Below the pieces are notes generated by a model. That model searched no databases and was not told where the DNA came from. It worked only from the letters and a program-made list of their open reading frames with translations. Below, piece after piece: positions 19,241 to 27,228 of a DNA stretch of 35,109 bases; within the stretch, counting starts at the first letter, position 1, and every line of letters begins with the position of its first letter. A program made the translations under genes and the position numbers. This DNA comes from Candidatus Binatia bacterium (lineage in GTDB: Bacteria; Desulfobacterota; Binatia; UBA9968). Location: assembly GCA_036504975.1 (NCBI GenBank), contig DASXUF010000138.1:1-35109 (forward strand), read 5' to 3'.

Positions 19241-20131
19241 TTACCTGAAGAGGCCGGTTGCCGGCAGCGTCTTGAGCACGAACTCGCTCAAGTCTTCGTC
19301 GGTGATATAACGCGAGTATTGAATTCCGCTCTGATGACAAAAGCTCTTGAGCTCCCGGTTGTGACGCTCCAATCTTTCCTGATACTCGCGGCTAAGACTC
19401 TCGCTCCATTGGAGCCTGAGCTCTTCGCGGCTTTCGCTGTCGATCAGCCCCAGCTCGCCGCGCGGCAGCGCGGGCTCGATTTCCTCGCGGCTCAATACCT
19501 GGACTGCCGAGATGTCGAGATTGAAAGCGCGGAGAACATTCAACCCTTGCTGGTAGGCAGGGGCCGGCAGGAGAAAATCGGAAATCAGAATCGCTTTGCC
19601 GGGACGTCGGATGTGTTTTAGGTGAAGACCGAGGCAGGGCGCCGGCTCCAGCGCTCCACCTGGTGAGACGGAGGAGACAAAACGAATCAGGTCTCTCATG
19701 CGCTGGCGCCCGCGGTAAAAAGGGGAGGCGGCGGCGTTTGTGTCTTTGAGAGAATGGAGCCGGACGTGATCGTGGTTCGCCAGAACCACATAGCTCAGCG
19801 CCAGCGCGAGATTTGAGGCCGGAGCGAATTTCTCCCGGCGTGAGGGGAACGCCATCGAGCCGCTGGCGTCGATAAAAATATAGGCGAAGAGGTCCACCTC
19901 CTCGTGGAAGAGGCGGACGTAAAGCCGGTCCGAGCGGGCGAAGATTCCCCAATCGAGATAGCGCAGGTCGTCGCCGGGCGAGTATTTGCGGTAATCGGCA
20001 AACTCCAAGCTCGTGCCGCGCCGGGGCGAAGAGTAGGCGCCGGGGTGATTGCCGAGGACGTCCTTGCGCGTGCGCAGACGCAAGACTTCCAGACGATTCA
20101 AGAAATCAGAGGTGAACGGGGCAGGGAGCAT
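19241..20131 (-). CDS. DUF58 domain protein
   Basis: A 296-residue soluble protein with the DUF58 signature (GAYSSPRRGTSLEFADYRKY, then PGDDLRYLDWGIFARSDRLY) and a vWA-like core holding an intact MIDAS, IDASGSM (Asp88, Ser90, Ser92). DUF58 proteins accompany MoxR ATPases nearly universally and are thought to be adaptor or client-binding partners. It lies 22 bases after the MoxR gene and four before the BatA-type gene. No signal peptide or membrane helix is visible, so it is cytosolic. Confidence 0.88.
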   Translation of the reverse strand: MLPAPFTSDFLNRLEVLRLRTRKDVLGNHPGAYSSPRRGTSLEFADYRKYSPGDDLRYLDWGIFARSDRLYVRLFHEEVDLFAYIFIDASGSMAFPSRREKFAPASNLALALSYVVLANHDHVRLHSLKDTNAAASPFYRGRQRMRDLIRFVSSVSPGGALEPAPCLGLHLKHIRRPGKAILISDFLLPAPAYQQGLNVLRAFNLDISAVQVLSREEIEPALPRGELGLIDSESREELRLQWSESLSREYQERLERHNRELKSFCHQSGIQYSRYITDEDLSEFVLKTLPATGLFR

Positions 20132-20153
20132 GATGCTCTTACTTGAAGGGCGA

Positions 20154-21137
20154 TCAATCGCGCGGGACTTTTTTGATAACGGCAGCGAGGATTTGATCCG
20201 CCGTGACGTTTTCCGCCTCGGCCTGGAAGTTGAGAATCAGGCGATGGCGCAAGGTGGGATAGATCACCGCCGCGATGTCTTCGTGGCTCACGTGCACGCG
20301 GCCTTCCGCCAGGGCGGTTCCCTTGGCGCCGAGGATGATCGCCTGCGCGCCGCGCGGGCTGGAACCGAAGCGAAGATATTCTCTCACTTCCGGCACGGCG
20401 CCGTTATTTTGGCCGTCCGGCTGCGTCGCGTGCACGAGACGCACGACATAGTCCTCCAACGGCGGCGCGATGAGAACCTGGCGCAAGAGAAGCTGCATGT
20501 TGGAGACGACTCCGGCGCCGTCGGCGGAAAGAACCTTCGTGGCTTCCTGAATACCCGCGCGCGTCGTGCGATGGAGAATCTCGGTCAATTCGACGGGCGT
20601 CGGATGCGCGACCAATAGCTTAAAGAAAAATCGGTCGAGCTGCGCCTCCGGAAGAGGGTAGGTGCCTTCCAGCTCGATCGGGTTCTGCGTCGCCAGCACC
20701 ATGAACGGCGGTTCCATCGGATAGGTCACGCCGAACGCCGTCACCTGCCGCTCCTCCATCGCTTCCAAAACCGCCGACTGGGTTTTCGGCGTGGCGCGAT
20801 TGATCTCGTCCGCCAGAACGACGTGCGCGAAGATCGGGCCTTTCTTGAATTGGAAATCGCGGCGGCCGTCGCTCTCGCTGAGCACCTGCGTGCCGACGAT
20901 GTCCGCAGGCATGAGATCGGGCGTGAACTGGACGCGCTTGAAAGAGAGGCCCAGGGCACGGCTCAAAGATTTCACCAAGAGGGTTTTGCCCAGGCCGGGC
21001 GCGCCTTCCAGCAGCACGTGGCCGCCGGCGAAAAAGGCGATCAAAACTTTCCGGATCACGTCGGCGTGGCCGACGATGACCTCTTTGATCTCCGTCTCGA
21101 TGCGAAAAAATAATTCGCCGAACTCTTCCGGGTCCAT
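20154..21137 (-). CDS. MoxR family AAA+ ATPase
   Basis: A 327-residue AAA+ ATPase of the MoxR clade. Walker A is GAPGLGKT (45-52), Walker B is VVLADEINRA (about 111-120), and the sensor 1 region MVLATQNPIELEGTYPLPEAQLDRFFF and a C-terminal lid are complete. MoxR proteins act as chaperone-like remodellers with vWA-domain partners, here the three downstream genes. It starts 13 bases after the membrane Gly/Gln-rich protein gene, in one transcription unit. Confidence 0.93.
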   Translation of the reverse strand: MDPEEFGELFFRIETEIKEVIVGHADVIRKVLIAFFAGGHVLLEGAPGLGKTLLVKSLSRALGLSFKRVQFTPDLMPADIVGTQVLSESDGRRDFQFKKGPIFAHVVLADEINRATPKTQSAVLEAMEERQVTAFGVTYPMEPPFMVLATQNPIELEGTYPLPEAQLDRFFFKLLVAHPTPVELTEILHRTTRAGIQEATKVLSADGAGVVSNMQLLLRQVLIAPPLEDYVVRLVHATQPDGQNNGAVPEVREYLRFGSSPRGAQAIILGAKGTALAEGRVHVSHEDIAAVIYPTLRHRLILNFQAEAENVTADQILAAVIKKVPRD

Positions 21138-21150
21138 GGGGCGTCTTTCT

Positions 21151-22479
21151 CTAACGGATCATGCCGCGATATTCCAGCGGCAGCATCTGCTTCTCCGCCG
21201 CGGCGTTCGGCTGATCGGGCCGGGCGAGCGGCAGGTTGCCGACCGGCGGCCTAGAGCCGAGGGATCTTCTCTTGCCGTCGCCCGTGGCGTCGCCGGTCTC
21301 CGACGCCGTCTGTTCTTCGGGCAGTTGAACGGTGACAAAGCGCGAGTTTTTTAGCGCCTGGCCCTGGGTTATCGAGGGAGATTTCCCATCCTGCGGTCCC
21401 GTGCCGCCTTTAAGTTCCATGTGCTCCGTTGGGCCGCGGCCTAAGCCGTTTCCCTTATCCTGCCGGAGGTCGTCGCCTTGGGCTCGTTCGGTTCCCCCGA
21501 GTTCTCCGGCTTGTTTTTGTTGCTGTTGTCCCGTTGGCTTGGTCGTTTCGGAAATATTTTTTTCTACTGTTCCAGACGGCGTAGGGGGACCCTTGCCGCC
21601 TTGCTTCTCTGCTTCGCCGCCGTCTGCCGTTCCTTGTCCTCTTCCTTCGCGCTGGTCGGACGATTGTTGCCCGCCCGCGCCTTTCCCCTGGCCCTGCCCG
21701 CTTCCCAATCCCTCTTCCAAACCGCTCAACTGGGTTTTAGCTTGGCGCAGAAGCTCGTCGCGGCTTCCGGCGGTCGTTTGCGGGCCGGCGAGTTGCTGGT
21801 TGATCTGGCGCAGTAATTCTTCGATCGACGAGCGCTTCTCTTCGTTGGAAATCGCCGGATCCCGGATTTGAGTTGCCACCGCCTTCAGGCGCTCAGCTAA
21901 TTTTTCCAGGCCGGGAAATCGGGCCAACTCTTCGCCGACAAGCGCGAGATCACTACCGCCGCGGGCGTTCGGCTTGAGCAGCGGCGCCAGCTCCATCGAG
22001 AGATGGAACAGCAAGATGGCGATCAGCGAGGCGATGCAGGAATTTAAGAATGAGCGGCTCACGCGAAACGGGAAGTCCCGCTTGAACTCGATGCGCGCGT
22101 GGAGCGCCGCCGCCTCACGCTTCAGCCGCGAAAGCAATACGGGGGGCGAAGCCATAGGCTCGATAGTCGCCAGGGTAAGGAAGCGATCCTCTCCCGCCGC
22201 TTTGTCGTCGATCAGCCGGGCAACCAAACGCTCCGAAGGTGCGAGCGAACGAAAGCGCGCGACCGCCGCTAGGCTGGCGATAACCAAAAGCGCTGCGCCG
22301 GCGACCAGTACGGCATCGGAAGCGAGCCATTCGAAGCGATGCAGGAAAAAGATCATGTAATAGAAAGCGAGCAAGGGCGGCAGAAAAAAAAGCACCGCCT
22401 GCCACAGAGCGTGGAGCGCAAGACGATGGCGGACGACGCCGATGATTTTTTCCGGCTCGGATGCAATGGAAATATTCAT
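21151..22479 (-). CDS. Membrane protein with Gly/Gln-rich low-complexity region, first gene of the MoxR module
   Basis: 442 residues. Two hydrophobic helices lie near the N-terminus (about 27-46 and 57-76), with a third near 148-170. A charged helical, probably coiled-coil stretch follows (EKRSSIEELLRQINQQL...ELLRQAKTQL), then about 170 residues dominated by Gly, Gln, Ser, Lys and Glu, probably disordered. It recalls DUF4175-like or Bat-operon membrane proteins, but I cannot assign it firmly. The ATG has GGAG five bases upstream. It heads the module, so its product may be the membrane platform or the client of the MoxR/vWA machinery. Confidence 0.7.
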   Translation of the reverse strand: MNISIASEPEKIIGVVRHRLALHALWQAVLFFLPPLLAFYYMIFFLHRFEWLASDAVLVAGAALLVIASLAAVARFRSLAPSERLVARLIDDKAAGEDRFLTLATIEPMASPPVLLSRLKREAAALHARIEFKRDFPFRVSRSFLNSCIASLIAILLFHLSMELAPLLKPNARGGSDLALVGEELARFPGLEKLAERLKAVATQIRDPAISNEEKRSSIEELLRQINQQLAGPQTTAGSRDELLRQAKTQLSGLEEGLGSGQGQGKGAGGQQSSDQREGRGQGTADGGEAEKQGGKGPPTPSGTVEKNISETTKPTGQQQQKQAGELGGTERAQGDDLRQDKGNGLGRGPTEHMELKGGTGPQDGKSPSITQGQALKNSRFVTVQLPEEQTASETGDATGDGKRRSLGSRPPVGNLPLARPDQPNAAAEKQMLPLEYRGMIR

Positions 22480-22522
22480 TTACACTCCAGGCCGTTGAAA
22501 AAAGTCCACTCAATCATCAGCA

Positions 22523-22655
22523 CGCCCGAGGATCTCTCTCCGGGCCGATGCGATACGACAGCGCTACGCGGCACGAGAGTTCTAACGGAAATTCTAAAAT
22601 ACGCTTGAGGCTCCACGTCCCACGCATCGGCCCTTCGAGAAACCCCCGAGCGGGC
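22523..22655 (+). repeat. Palindromic dispersed element, copy A
   Basis: Ungapped match to 25453-25585; by hand count about 114 of 133 positions agree. An 11-bp perfect inverted repeat, GGGCCGATGCG (22542-22552) and CGCATCGGCCC (22623-22633), brackets a 70-base loop, with a weaker outer pair CGCCCG/CGGGC. Conserved ends and a variable centre resemble a small non-autonomous element. No target-site duplication is obvious. Confidence 0.75.
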
Positions 22656-22911
22656 TGTTACGACGGCTGCGCCCCAGCCGTGCGACTTGTGACTATTTTA
22701 ACTTGGGCCGTTTTGATCGGGCTGAAAAAAAGAATAACACTGTTACCTAATATAACACGCAAGATCTGAGAATAAAGCGCGGATTAACGTGGGTTACGGA
22801 TACGATTAGTCCTCGAGCGCGAGCCGCTCCGGGCGAGGTCAATAGTTTCTGTGCCTCGAAGGCCGCCCTCGCCGGCCACCCCAAAGGTGCTTAATCAATC
22901 GTCCAGGGCCT

Positions 22912-22956
22912 GTGGTTCGACTTCGCTCACCACCCTGAGACTGTCGAAGGGGCGTG
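22912..22956. repeat. Two adjacent GAG...TCGA-loop hairpins
   Basis: GTGGT (22912-22916) and ACCAC (22929-22933) enclose TCGACTTCGCTC, the family loop in reverse orientation. Directly after, CACCCT (22931-22936) and AGGGGCGTG (from 22948) enclose GAGACTGTCGA; this second stem has one bulged base. Confidence 0.5.
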
Positions 22957-23055
22957 TCGCTCCACGTCCCTGTGACCTTTGCCCGTCGGGCTCGCACTCT
23001 CGGGCCCCTCTGCCGCCAATTTGAAATATCTGGAATTTGAAATTTGAGACTTCGT

Positions 23056-23075
23056 CGTGAGCTCAGTCGAACGAT
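23056..23075. repeat. GAG...TCGA-loop hairpin
   Basis: TCGT and ACGA form a short stem around the 12-base loop GAGCTCAGTCGA, just downstream of the mltG stop codon on the minus strand. The loop matches the other family members while the stem differs. Confidence 0.45.
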
Positions 23076-23092
23076 TCCGAGCGGAGCGAGGA

Positions 23093-24097
23093 CTAGCGGC
23101 GTGGGGCGCGGCTGGGCGCGCTTTGATATGATTTGACCGCGCGGTTATGACCTGCGAGATCCACCGAGAATAGGTGCGTGCCGTCGTTCTTCGAGACAAA
23201 GTAGAGGTACGGGACATCGGCGGGAAAGAGCGCCGCTTTGAGAGAGGAAAGACCCGGGTTGCAGATCGGTCCGGGCGGGAGGCCTTTGACGCGATAGGTG
23301 TTGTACGGGCTGCGGCTTTGGAGGTCTTTGCGCGTGATATTGTTGGCAGGCGGGTGCACGCCGTAAATCACGGTGGGATCGCTTTGCAGAGGCATCTTCA
23401 TCTTCAGACGATTATGGAATACGGCCGCGACCAAAGGCCGCTCGATCTCATCGCCGGTTTCTTTTTCGATGATCGAAGCCAGAATCACGACCTCGTGCGG
23501 TGTAAGGTCCGGGACTTTTTGCGGCATCATCGGATTGAAGACGGCGCGAAATTGCTCCACCATCGCGGTGAGGATTTCCCTCTCCGTGACCGTCGGCGGG
23601 AAATAATAGGTGTTCGGGAACAGGTAACCTTCGATGCCCGTCTCCTCGAAGCCGAGCTGCGATAGCAGCTCTGGGTTCGAGGCCTCCGCAAGCAGCCGAT
23701 CCCTGTCGCCGATTCCCGACGCCCATAGTAGGTCGGCCACTTCCTTGAGCGTCAGCCCTTCAGGGACCGTCACGCGGTAGAACAAACCCTTGCCCAATAC
23801 CATTTGATCGATGATCGCGGCGGGCGCCAGCGGCAAATCGAAGCGGTAATAGCCCCAGTGGATTTTCTTGTCGAGCTTCCACAGGCGGGCCCACAGGGAA
23901 AAAAGCCTGTCGTTCGGAAGCGCGCCTTTTTCCTTGAGCTTATTGACGACGGACGAGAAGGGCTCGCCGCGCTCGATTTTGATCTCGATCTTCTCGGCCT
24001 TTTTAAGCGGCGGGACGTAGAGAGCGGCGAGCGCGAAGCCGAGTACCAGAAGGGCCGAGAAGAGGATGAAGAGCAGGCTTAAAAAAAAGGATTTCAC
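23093..24097 (-). CDS. mltG: Endolytic murein transglycosylase MltG
   Basis: Inner-membrane lytic transglycosylase that cuts nascent glycan strands and sets their length. An N-terminal hydrophobic helix (FFLSLLFILFSALLVLGFAL) anchors it, a LysM-like region with IKIERGEPFSSVVNKLKEKG follows, and the YceG catalytic domain holds ASIIEKET with the conserved catalytic Glu, LQSDPTVIYG and GLPPGPICNPG. The length of about 334 residues is typical. I use the GTG at 24097; a TTG at 24103 is two codons longer, and neither has a clear ribosome-binding site. The C-terminal tail is basic (SAPSRAPRR). It lies downstream of the hypothetical gene, probably in the same transcript. Confidence 0.93.
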   Translation of the reverse strand: MKSFFLSLLFILFSALLVLGFALAALYVPPLKKAEKIEIKIERGEPFSSVVNKLKEKGALPNDRLFSLWARLWKLDKKIHWGYYRFDLPLAPAAIIDQMVLGKGLFYRVTVPEGLTLKEVADLLWASGIGDRDRLLAEASNPELLSQLGFEETGIEGYLFPNTYYFPPTVTEREILTAMVEQFRAVFNPMMPQKVPDLTPHEVVILASIIEKETGDEIERPLVAAVFHNRLKMKMPLQSDPTVIYGVHPPANNITRKDLQSRSPYNTYRVKGLPPGPICNPGLSSLKAALFPADVPYLYFVSKNDGTHLFSVDLAGHNRAVKSYQSAPSRAPRR

Positions 24098-24135
24098 GCG
24101 CAAAGCTTTGGTCGAAAAGCAAAGAGGGGCGCGAA

Positions 24136-24708
24136 TCAGTTCTCCGTCAGGTTGGTCGTCATCCAGCCCTCGACCTGCTTCAGCCAGCCGGCGAAAGGAT
24201 CTTCTCCCGGTTCCGGCGCAAAATAGGCCTTGCGCATGTAGTCGAGGGCGCCCGAGTAATATTCGAACTTCTTCGACAGCTCCTGAAAAAGAATGAAGCC
24301 GGTGCGGTAGAGCGAGAGGTCGAGCTCGGAGACCGTCCAGTAGGAGCGCTGGCCCTCCTGGAGGTAGTAGTCGAGAAAGCCGTTCTTCTCCACGTGCGAG
24401 CGAAAGATGCCGCTCATGAAAAGCGTGTAGTCGCCGAGATACTTGCGCACCTCGCGTTCCTGCAGCACGCGGTTTTCTCCGGGGTTCTCCGGACGCGTCT
24501 CCGACAGGATCTCAACGACGCTGTCGAGCTGTTTGCCGGCGCTGGAGCGGATGCGGTAAAGATTATTCGTGCTGGCGAAGTCGGTCAGGACATCGGCAAC
24601 GTAGCGCGCCACCGTCGCGTCGTTGATGCCGAGCTGCCAGAAGCTCCGACGCGTCATGTCGTGGAAGAAATTATGCAGCCGGTCGGTCGATATCTTCTTT
24701 TCCGCCAT
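24136..24708 (-). CDS. Hypothetical protein, helical
   Basis: About 190 residues from the ATG at 24708 (MAEKKISTDRLHNFFHDM); longer starts at 24732 and 24762 exist but none has a clear Shine-Dalgarno. The protein looks mostly alpha-helical, soluble, without signal peptide or membrane span, and rich in aromatic residues (FLDYYLQEGQRSYWTVSELD, KKFEYYSGALDYMRKAYF). I do not recognise the family. It ends about 38 bases before mltG, so it may be expressed with it. The coding call rests on the good codon pattern and plausible composition. Confidence 0.6.
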   Translation of the reverse strand: MAEKKISTDRLHNFFHDMTRRSFWQLGINDATVARYVADVLTDFASTNNLYRIRSSAGKQLDSVVEILSETRPENPGENRVLQEREVRKYLGDYTLFMSGIFRSHVEKNGFLDYYLQEGQRSYWTVSELDLSLYRTGFILFQELSKKFEYYSGALDYMRKAYFAPEPGEDPFAGWLKQVEGWMTTNLTEN

Positions 24709-24898
24709 CGAAATAAATGATACCAGAGTCATGGGATTTTTGAAAGATTTTCTCCGGCTCACCGAGCCGTCCGAATCTCAGGCAGCGCCCGGCCGGCCGT
24801 TTCTCGCCTCTCGCGCCGGAGAATATACGAGGATATGAGGATATACTGGGATATCATCGAGCCGCTTTGCGCGTCGTGCCGACTAGAGGAGGCGATTT

Positions 24899-25417
24899 AT
24901 GGGACGGGATCTCAAAGAGGTTTTTTTTCGCCTGGACGGAGCGTGGGCTTCGTTCGAGCTGATAGCCATCCGCAAACGGGAAGATTACCTGAAGCCCTTC
25001 CGCATCATTAAATGCAAGATCGACGATCAGGTCGATTTTCAATCCTCCGCCGAAACGAGAAGCAATACCGAGGCTTCGGTGCTGATCGAAATCTTCGGCG
25101 AGGAAGAGCTGGTGGCCGCCGGCGGCCGCGGCCCGGTGCATGCCGTGGACAACGCGATGCGTAAGGTGTTGGAGAAACATTACCCGCAGCTTTCGGAGGT
25201 TCGTCTCGAACAGTTCGACGTGCGCCTGCTGCCTCACGGCGAGGTGATCGACGATGACGAAAGAGGGGCGGCCAGTCCGGTGCGGGTGCTGGGAATCTTC
25301 TCCGACGGCAAAGAGCGCTGGGGCACCGTCGGCGTCGCCGAAGACATTCTTCAGGCGAGCGTAGAGTGCATTATCGATGGGCTCGAATGGAAACTCAGAG
25401 GCGAACATAAGCATTAG
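24899..25417 (+). CDS. Free-standing LeuA/CimA-type allosteric domain
   Basis: A 172-residue protein that aligns by eye with the C-terminal regulatory (LeuA_dimer) domain of citramalate synthase and 2-isopropylmalate synthase: SNTEASVLIEIFGEEELVAAGG, GPVHAVDNAMRKVLEKHYP, VRLLPHGEVIDDD, then KERWGTVGVAEDILQAS and ECIIDGLEWKL. In the full enzymes this domain binds leucine or isoleucine for feedback control. Here there is no TIM-barrel catalytic domain: the gene has its own strong ribosome-binding site (GAGGAGG, six bases before the ATG) and about 30 unrelated residues first, so it is a separate protein rather than a broken gene. It may regulate a catalytic subunit encoded elsewhere. The domain call is strong, the role is inference. 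Confidence 0.8.
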   Translation: MGRDLKEVFFRLDGAWASFELIAIRKREDYLKPFRIIKCKIDDQVDFQSSAETRSNTEASVLIEIFGEEELVAAGGRGPVHAVDNAMRKVLEKHYPQLSEVRLEQFDVRLLPHGEVIDDDERGAASPVRVLGIFSDGKERWGTVGVAEDILQASVECIIDGLEWKLRGEHKH

Positions 25418-25447
25418 TGCAGGACGGTGTAAACGTCCATAAGTCAA

Positions 25448-25587
25448 CCGCCCGCCCGTGAGTCTCTCTCCGGGCCGATGCGATACGTCTGTGCAACGCG
25501 GCACGAGAATGCTACAAGAAATTCTGAAGTACGCTTGATGCACCTCGTCTCACGCATCGGCCCTTCGAGAAACCCCCGGGCGGGCGG
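25448..25587 (+). repeat. Palindromic dispersed element, copy B
   Basis: Outer arms CCGCCCGCCCG (25448-25458) and CGGGCGGGCGG (25577-25587) are perfect 11-bp complements. Inner arms GGGCCGATGCG (25472-25482) and CGCATCGGCCC (25553-25563) are also perfect. The 13-base segments between them on each side are equal in length and partly complementary. A 70-base loop lies in the middle. The 3' half overlaps the 5' end of the following lipoprotein gene. Confidence 0.75.
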
Positions 25588-26428
25588 CATAGATCGTCGT
25601 GCTCGGCTGCTCCTGCTTATTTGCGCTCTATTATTATCGGGCTGTTTGATGGAAGAGAAATTTATTTTTTTTCCTGTCGCCGAGATCGAGCGGACGCCGC
25701 GAGACGTCGGGCTCGGCTTTGAGGACGTCTATTTCATGACGACCGACGGTGTCCGTGTAAACGGCTGGTTCGCGCCGTATGCCGGAGCGCGGACCACGCT
25801 GCTCTGGTTTCACGGCAACGCGGGCAACATCAGCCATCGCGTGGACGGCATGAAGCTGCTTCACGACAGGGTGAAAGCCAACGTCTTCATCATCGACTAT
25901 CGCGGCTATGGCCGGAGCGAAGGGACGGTCTCCGAAAAAGGCACCTACGAAGACGCCCGCGCGGCGCTCCGATATCTAAGATCCAAAAAAGATCTCGATG
26001 TGAAAAAAATCGCGATCTTCGGGCAATCCTTGGGCGCTGCTGTGGCGACGGAATTGGCCGCCGGCGAAGACTGCCTGGCGCTTGTACTCGAGGCGCCGTT
26101 TGTCTCGATCCGCGAAATGGCGCGCGCGGTCTTTCCATTCCTGCCGATCGGTCCTCTGCTCCGCACTCGCTATGACGTGGCGGAAAAAATCAAAGAAGTG
26201 AAAGCCCCCGTCCTCGTGCTTCAGGGCGACCGCGACGAGGTGATTCCGGTCGAACAAGGAAAAAAAGTTTTCGCCGCGGCGCCGTCGCCTAAGGAGTTCT
26301 ATGCAATTCCCGGCGCCGGCCACAACGACACGTTCCACGTTGGCGGAAACGCCTATTTCGATGTCATCAAGAGCTTTATCGACCGGACCGCCGCCGGCCG
26401 GATCGAGCCCGTTGGATCCACAAAGTAG
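25538..26428 (+). CDS. Lipoprotein alpha/beta hydrolase (YfhR/Bem46-like)
   Basis: A serine hydrolase of about 297 residues. A lipobox LLSGC places the lipidated Cys at residue 36 after the hydrophobic stretch LLLLICALLLS, so the protein should be membrane-anchored outside the cytoplasm. The catalytic triad is visible: nucleophile in FGQSLGAAVA (G-x-S-x-G), Asp in LQGDRDEVIP, His in GAGHNDTF; LLWFHGNAGN forms the oxyanion region. The only in-frame start upstream of the signal sequence is the ATG at 25538 (or farther ones), which lies inside palindromic element copy B; the first 17 residues are repeat-encoded. An internal ATG at 25649 would skip the lipobox. Substrate unknown. Confidence 0.82.
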   Translation: MHLVSRIGPSRNPRAGGIDRRARLLLLICALLLSGCLMEEKFIFFPVAEIERTPRDVGLGFEDVYFMTTDGVRVNGWFAPYAGARTTLLWFHGNAGNISHRVDGMKLLHDRVKANVFIIDYRGYGRSEGTVSEKGTYEDARAALRYLRSKKDLDVKKIAIFGQSLGAAVATELAAGEDCLALVLEAPFVSIREMARAVFPFLPIGPLLRTRYDVAEKIKEVKAPVLVLQGDRDEVIPVEQGKKVFAAAPSPKEFYAIPGAGHNDTFHVGGNAYFDVIKSFIDRTAAGRIEPVGSTK

Positions 26429-26502
26429 ACGGTTCTCGGCTTCTGGACAGAAGGCCCGCCTTTGGCCTATAAGTTATTGAGTCAGGTAAGCGGGAGGCCG
26501 TC

Positions 26503-27228
26503 ATGATCCAGCCGTCATCTGCTTTTTCCCAGTCTCTGGACAAAGTCGTCGCCAACTGTCAGCTCAATCTCAAATGGTGTGTTTATTCCAAAGATCATTT
26601 GGCCGTGAGCGGCGCCAGGATGCTCGTCCAGCAGTGGGGAATCTTCACGCGCCATAGCCGGCGCTGCTGGGCTTACGTGGTCGGCAACTGCCCGCACATC
26701 GAGGTGAGGAAATTCATCGTCACCGAGAACCTCTACGAAGAAGAGGCCCTGGAAGGCCACTCCCATTTCGAGCTGCTGGTTAAAATGGGCAAGGCCGTCG
26801 GCCTCAGCCGCGAGCAGATCGAGTCGGCCAAGCCGCTGCCGACGACGGTCGTCGCGCTCCACGCCTGGGAGGCGCTGACCAAGAACCGCACGTGGCACGA
26901 AGGGCTCGCGGCCAAGGCGGTTCTGGAGCGGACCAACGATCGGAACTGCGGCAACTTTTCGGCGTTGGAAGCGGAACGATGGATGCGCCAACTAAAACTT
27001 TCTCCCAACGACGTGGAGTTCTGGTCGCTGCACGATTCGGTCGATCAGGTCCACGGCGGCGGCTCGTTTGCGCTGTTGGAGAAATATCTCTGGACCGAGG
27101 CTGAAAAACAGGCGGCGTTGCAAGCCGCCGAGGAATCCATGATGGCATGGAAGGTTTATCTCGACGGCGTTGTCGACGCCTGCGCCGGGACCAACCCGGC
27201 AATGGAGCTGAGATATGGCACAGCCTGA
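26503..27228 (+). CDS. Haem-oxygenase-like diiron oxidase/oxygenase (CADD/PqqC-TenA fold)
   Basis: A 241-residue all-helical protein of the iron-containing redox enzyme (HDO) group. The six expected metal ligands are all present at the spacing known from Chlamydia CADD: Glu79 and His86 (in EEEALEGH), Glu142 (in LERTN), and His177, Asp181, His184 (H-x3-D-x2-H in LHDSVDQVH). Such enzymes activate O2 for N-oxygenation, desaturation, decarboxylation or C-C cleavage. The start has GGGAGG seven bases upstream. The reading frame overlaps the bicupin gene by 14 bases, indicating translational coupling and a shared pathway. The substrate is unknown; an aromatic or amino acid is plausible from context only. 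Confidence 0.78.
   Translation: MIQPSSAFSQSLDKVVANCQLNLKWCVYSKDHLAVSGARMLVQQWGIFTRHSRRCWAYVVGNCPHIEVRKFIVTENLYEEEALEGHSHFELLVKMGKAVGLSREQIESAKPLPTTVVALHAWEALTKNRTWHEGLAAKAVLERTNDRNCGNFSALEAERWMRQLKLSPNDVEFWSLHDSVDQVHGGGSFALLEKYLWTEAEKQAALQAAEESMMAWKVYLDGVVDACAGTNPAMELRYGTA

Larger units (their letters stand above)
22480..23092. other. 613-bp intergenic region rich in repeats
   Basis: This spacer separates the start of the MoxR module from the end of mltG, both on the minus strand. It holds copy A of the 140-bp palindromic element (22523-22655) and the hairpins at 22912-22956 and 23056-23075. The AT-rich stretch near 22725-22780 could hold the module's promoter, but I find no convincing -35/-10 pair. 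No believable coding frame or RNA gene is seen. Confidence 0.6.

Noticed and set aside
22480-23092. Search for tRNA or known riboswitch in the largest spacer
   Set aside because: No cloverleaf with a T-arm GTTCRA core or recognisable aptamer core could be found by eye.
22927-23217. 96-residue minus-strand frame in the repeat-rich spacer downstream of mltG
   Set aside because: It is rich in Ser/Arg/Thr, overlaps the end of mltG in another frame and consists largely of repeat sequence.
24829-24847. GAGGATAT GAGGATAT direct repeat with a TATACT -10-like word upstream of the regulatory-domain gene
   Set aside because: No -35 element stands at proper distance, and two units are too few to call a regulatory array.
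24854-25543. 229-residue minus-strand frame across the regulatory-domain gene
   Set aside because: The plus-strand frame has a strong ribosome-binding site and clear LeuA_dimer motifs; the antisense frame has neither.
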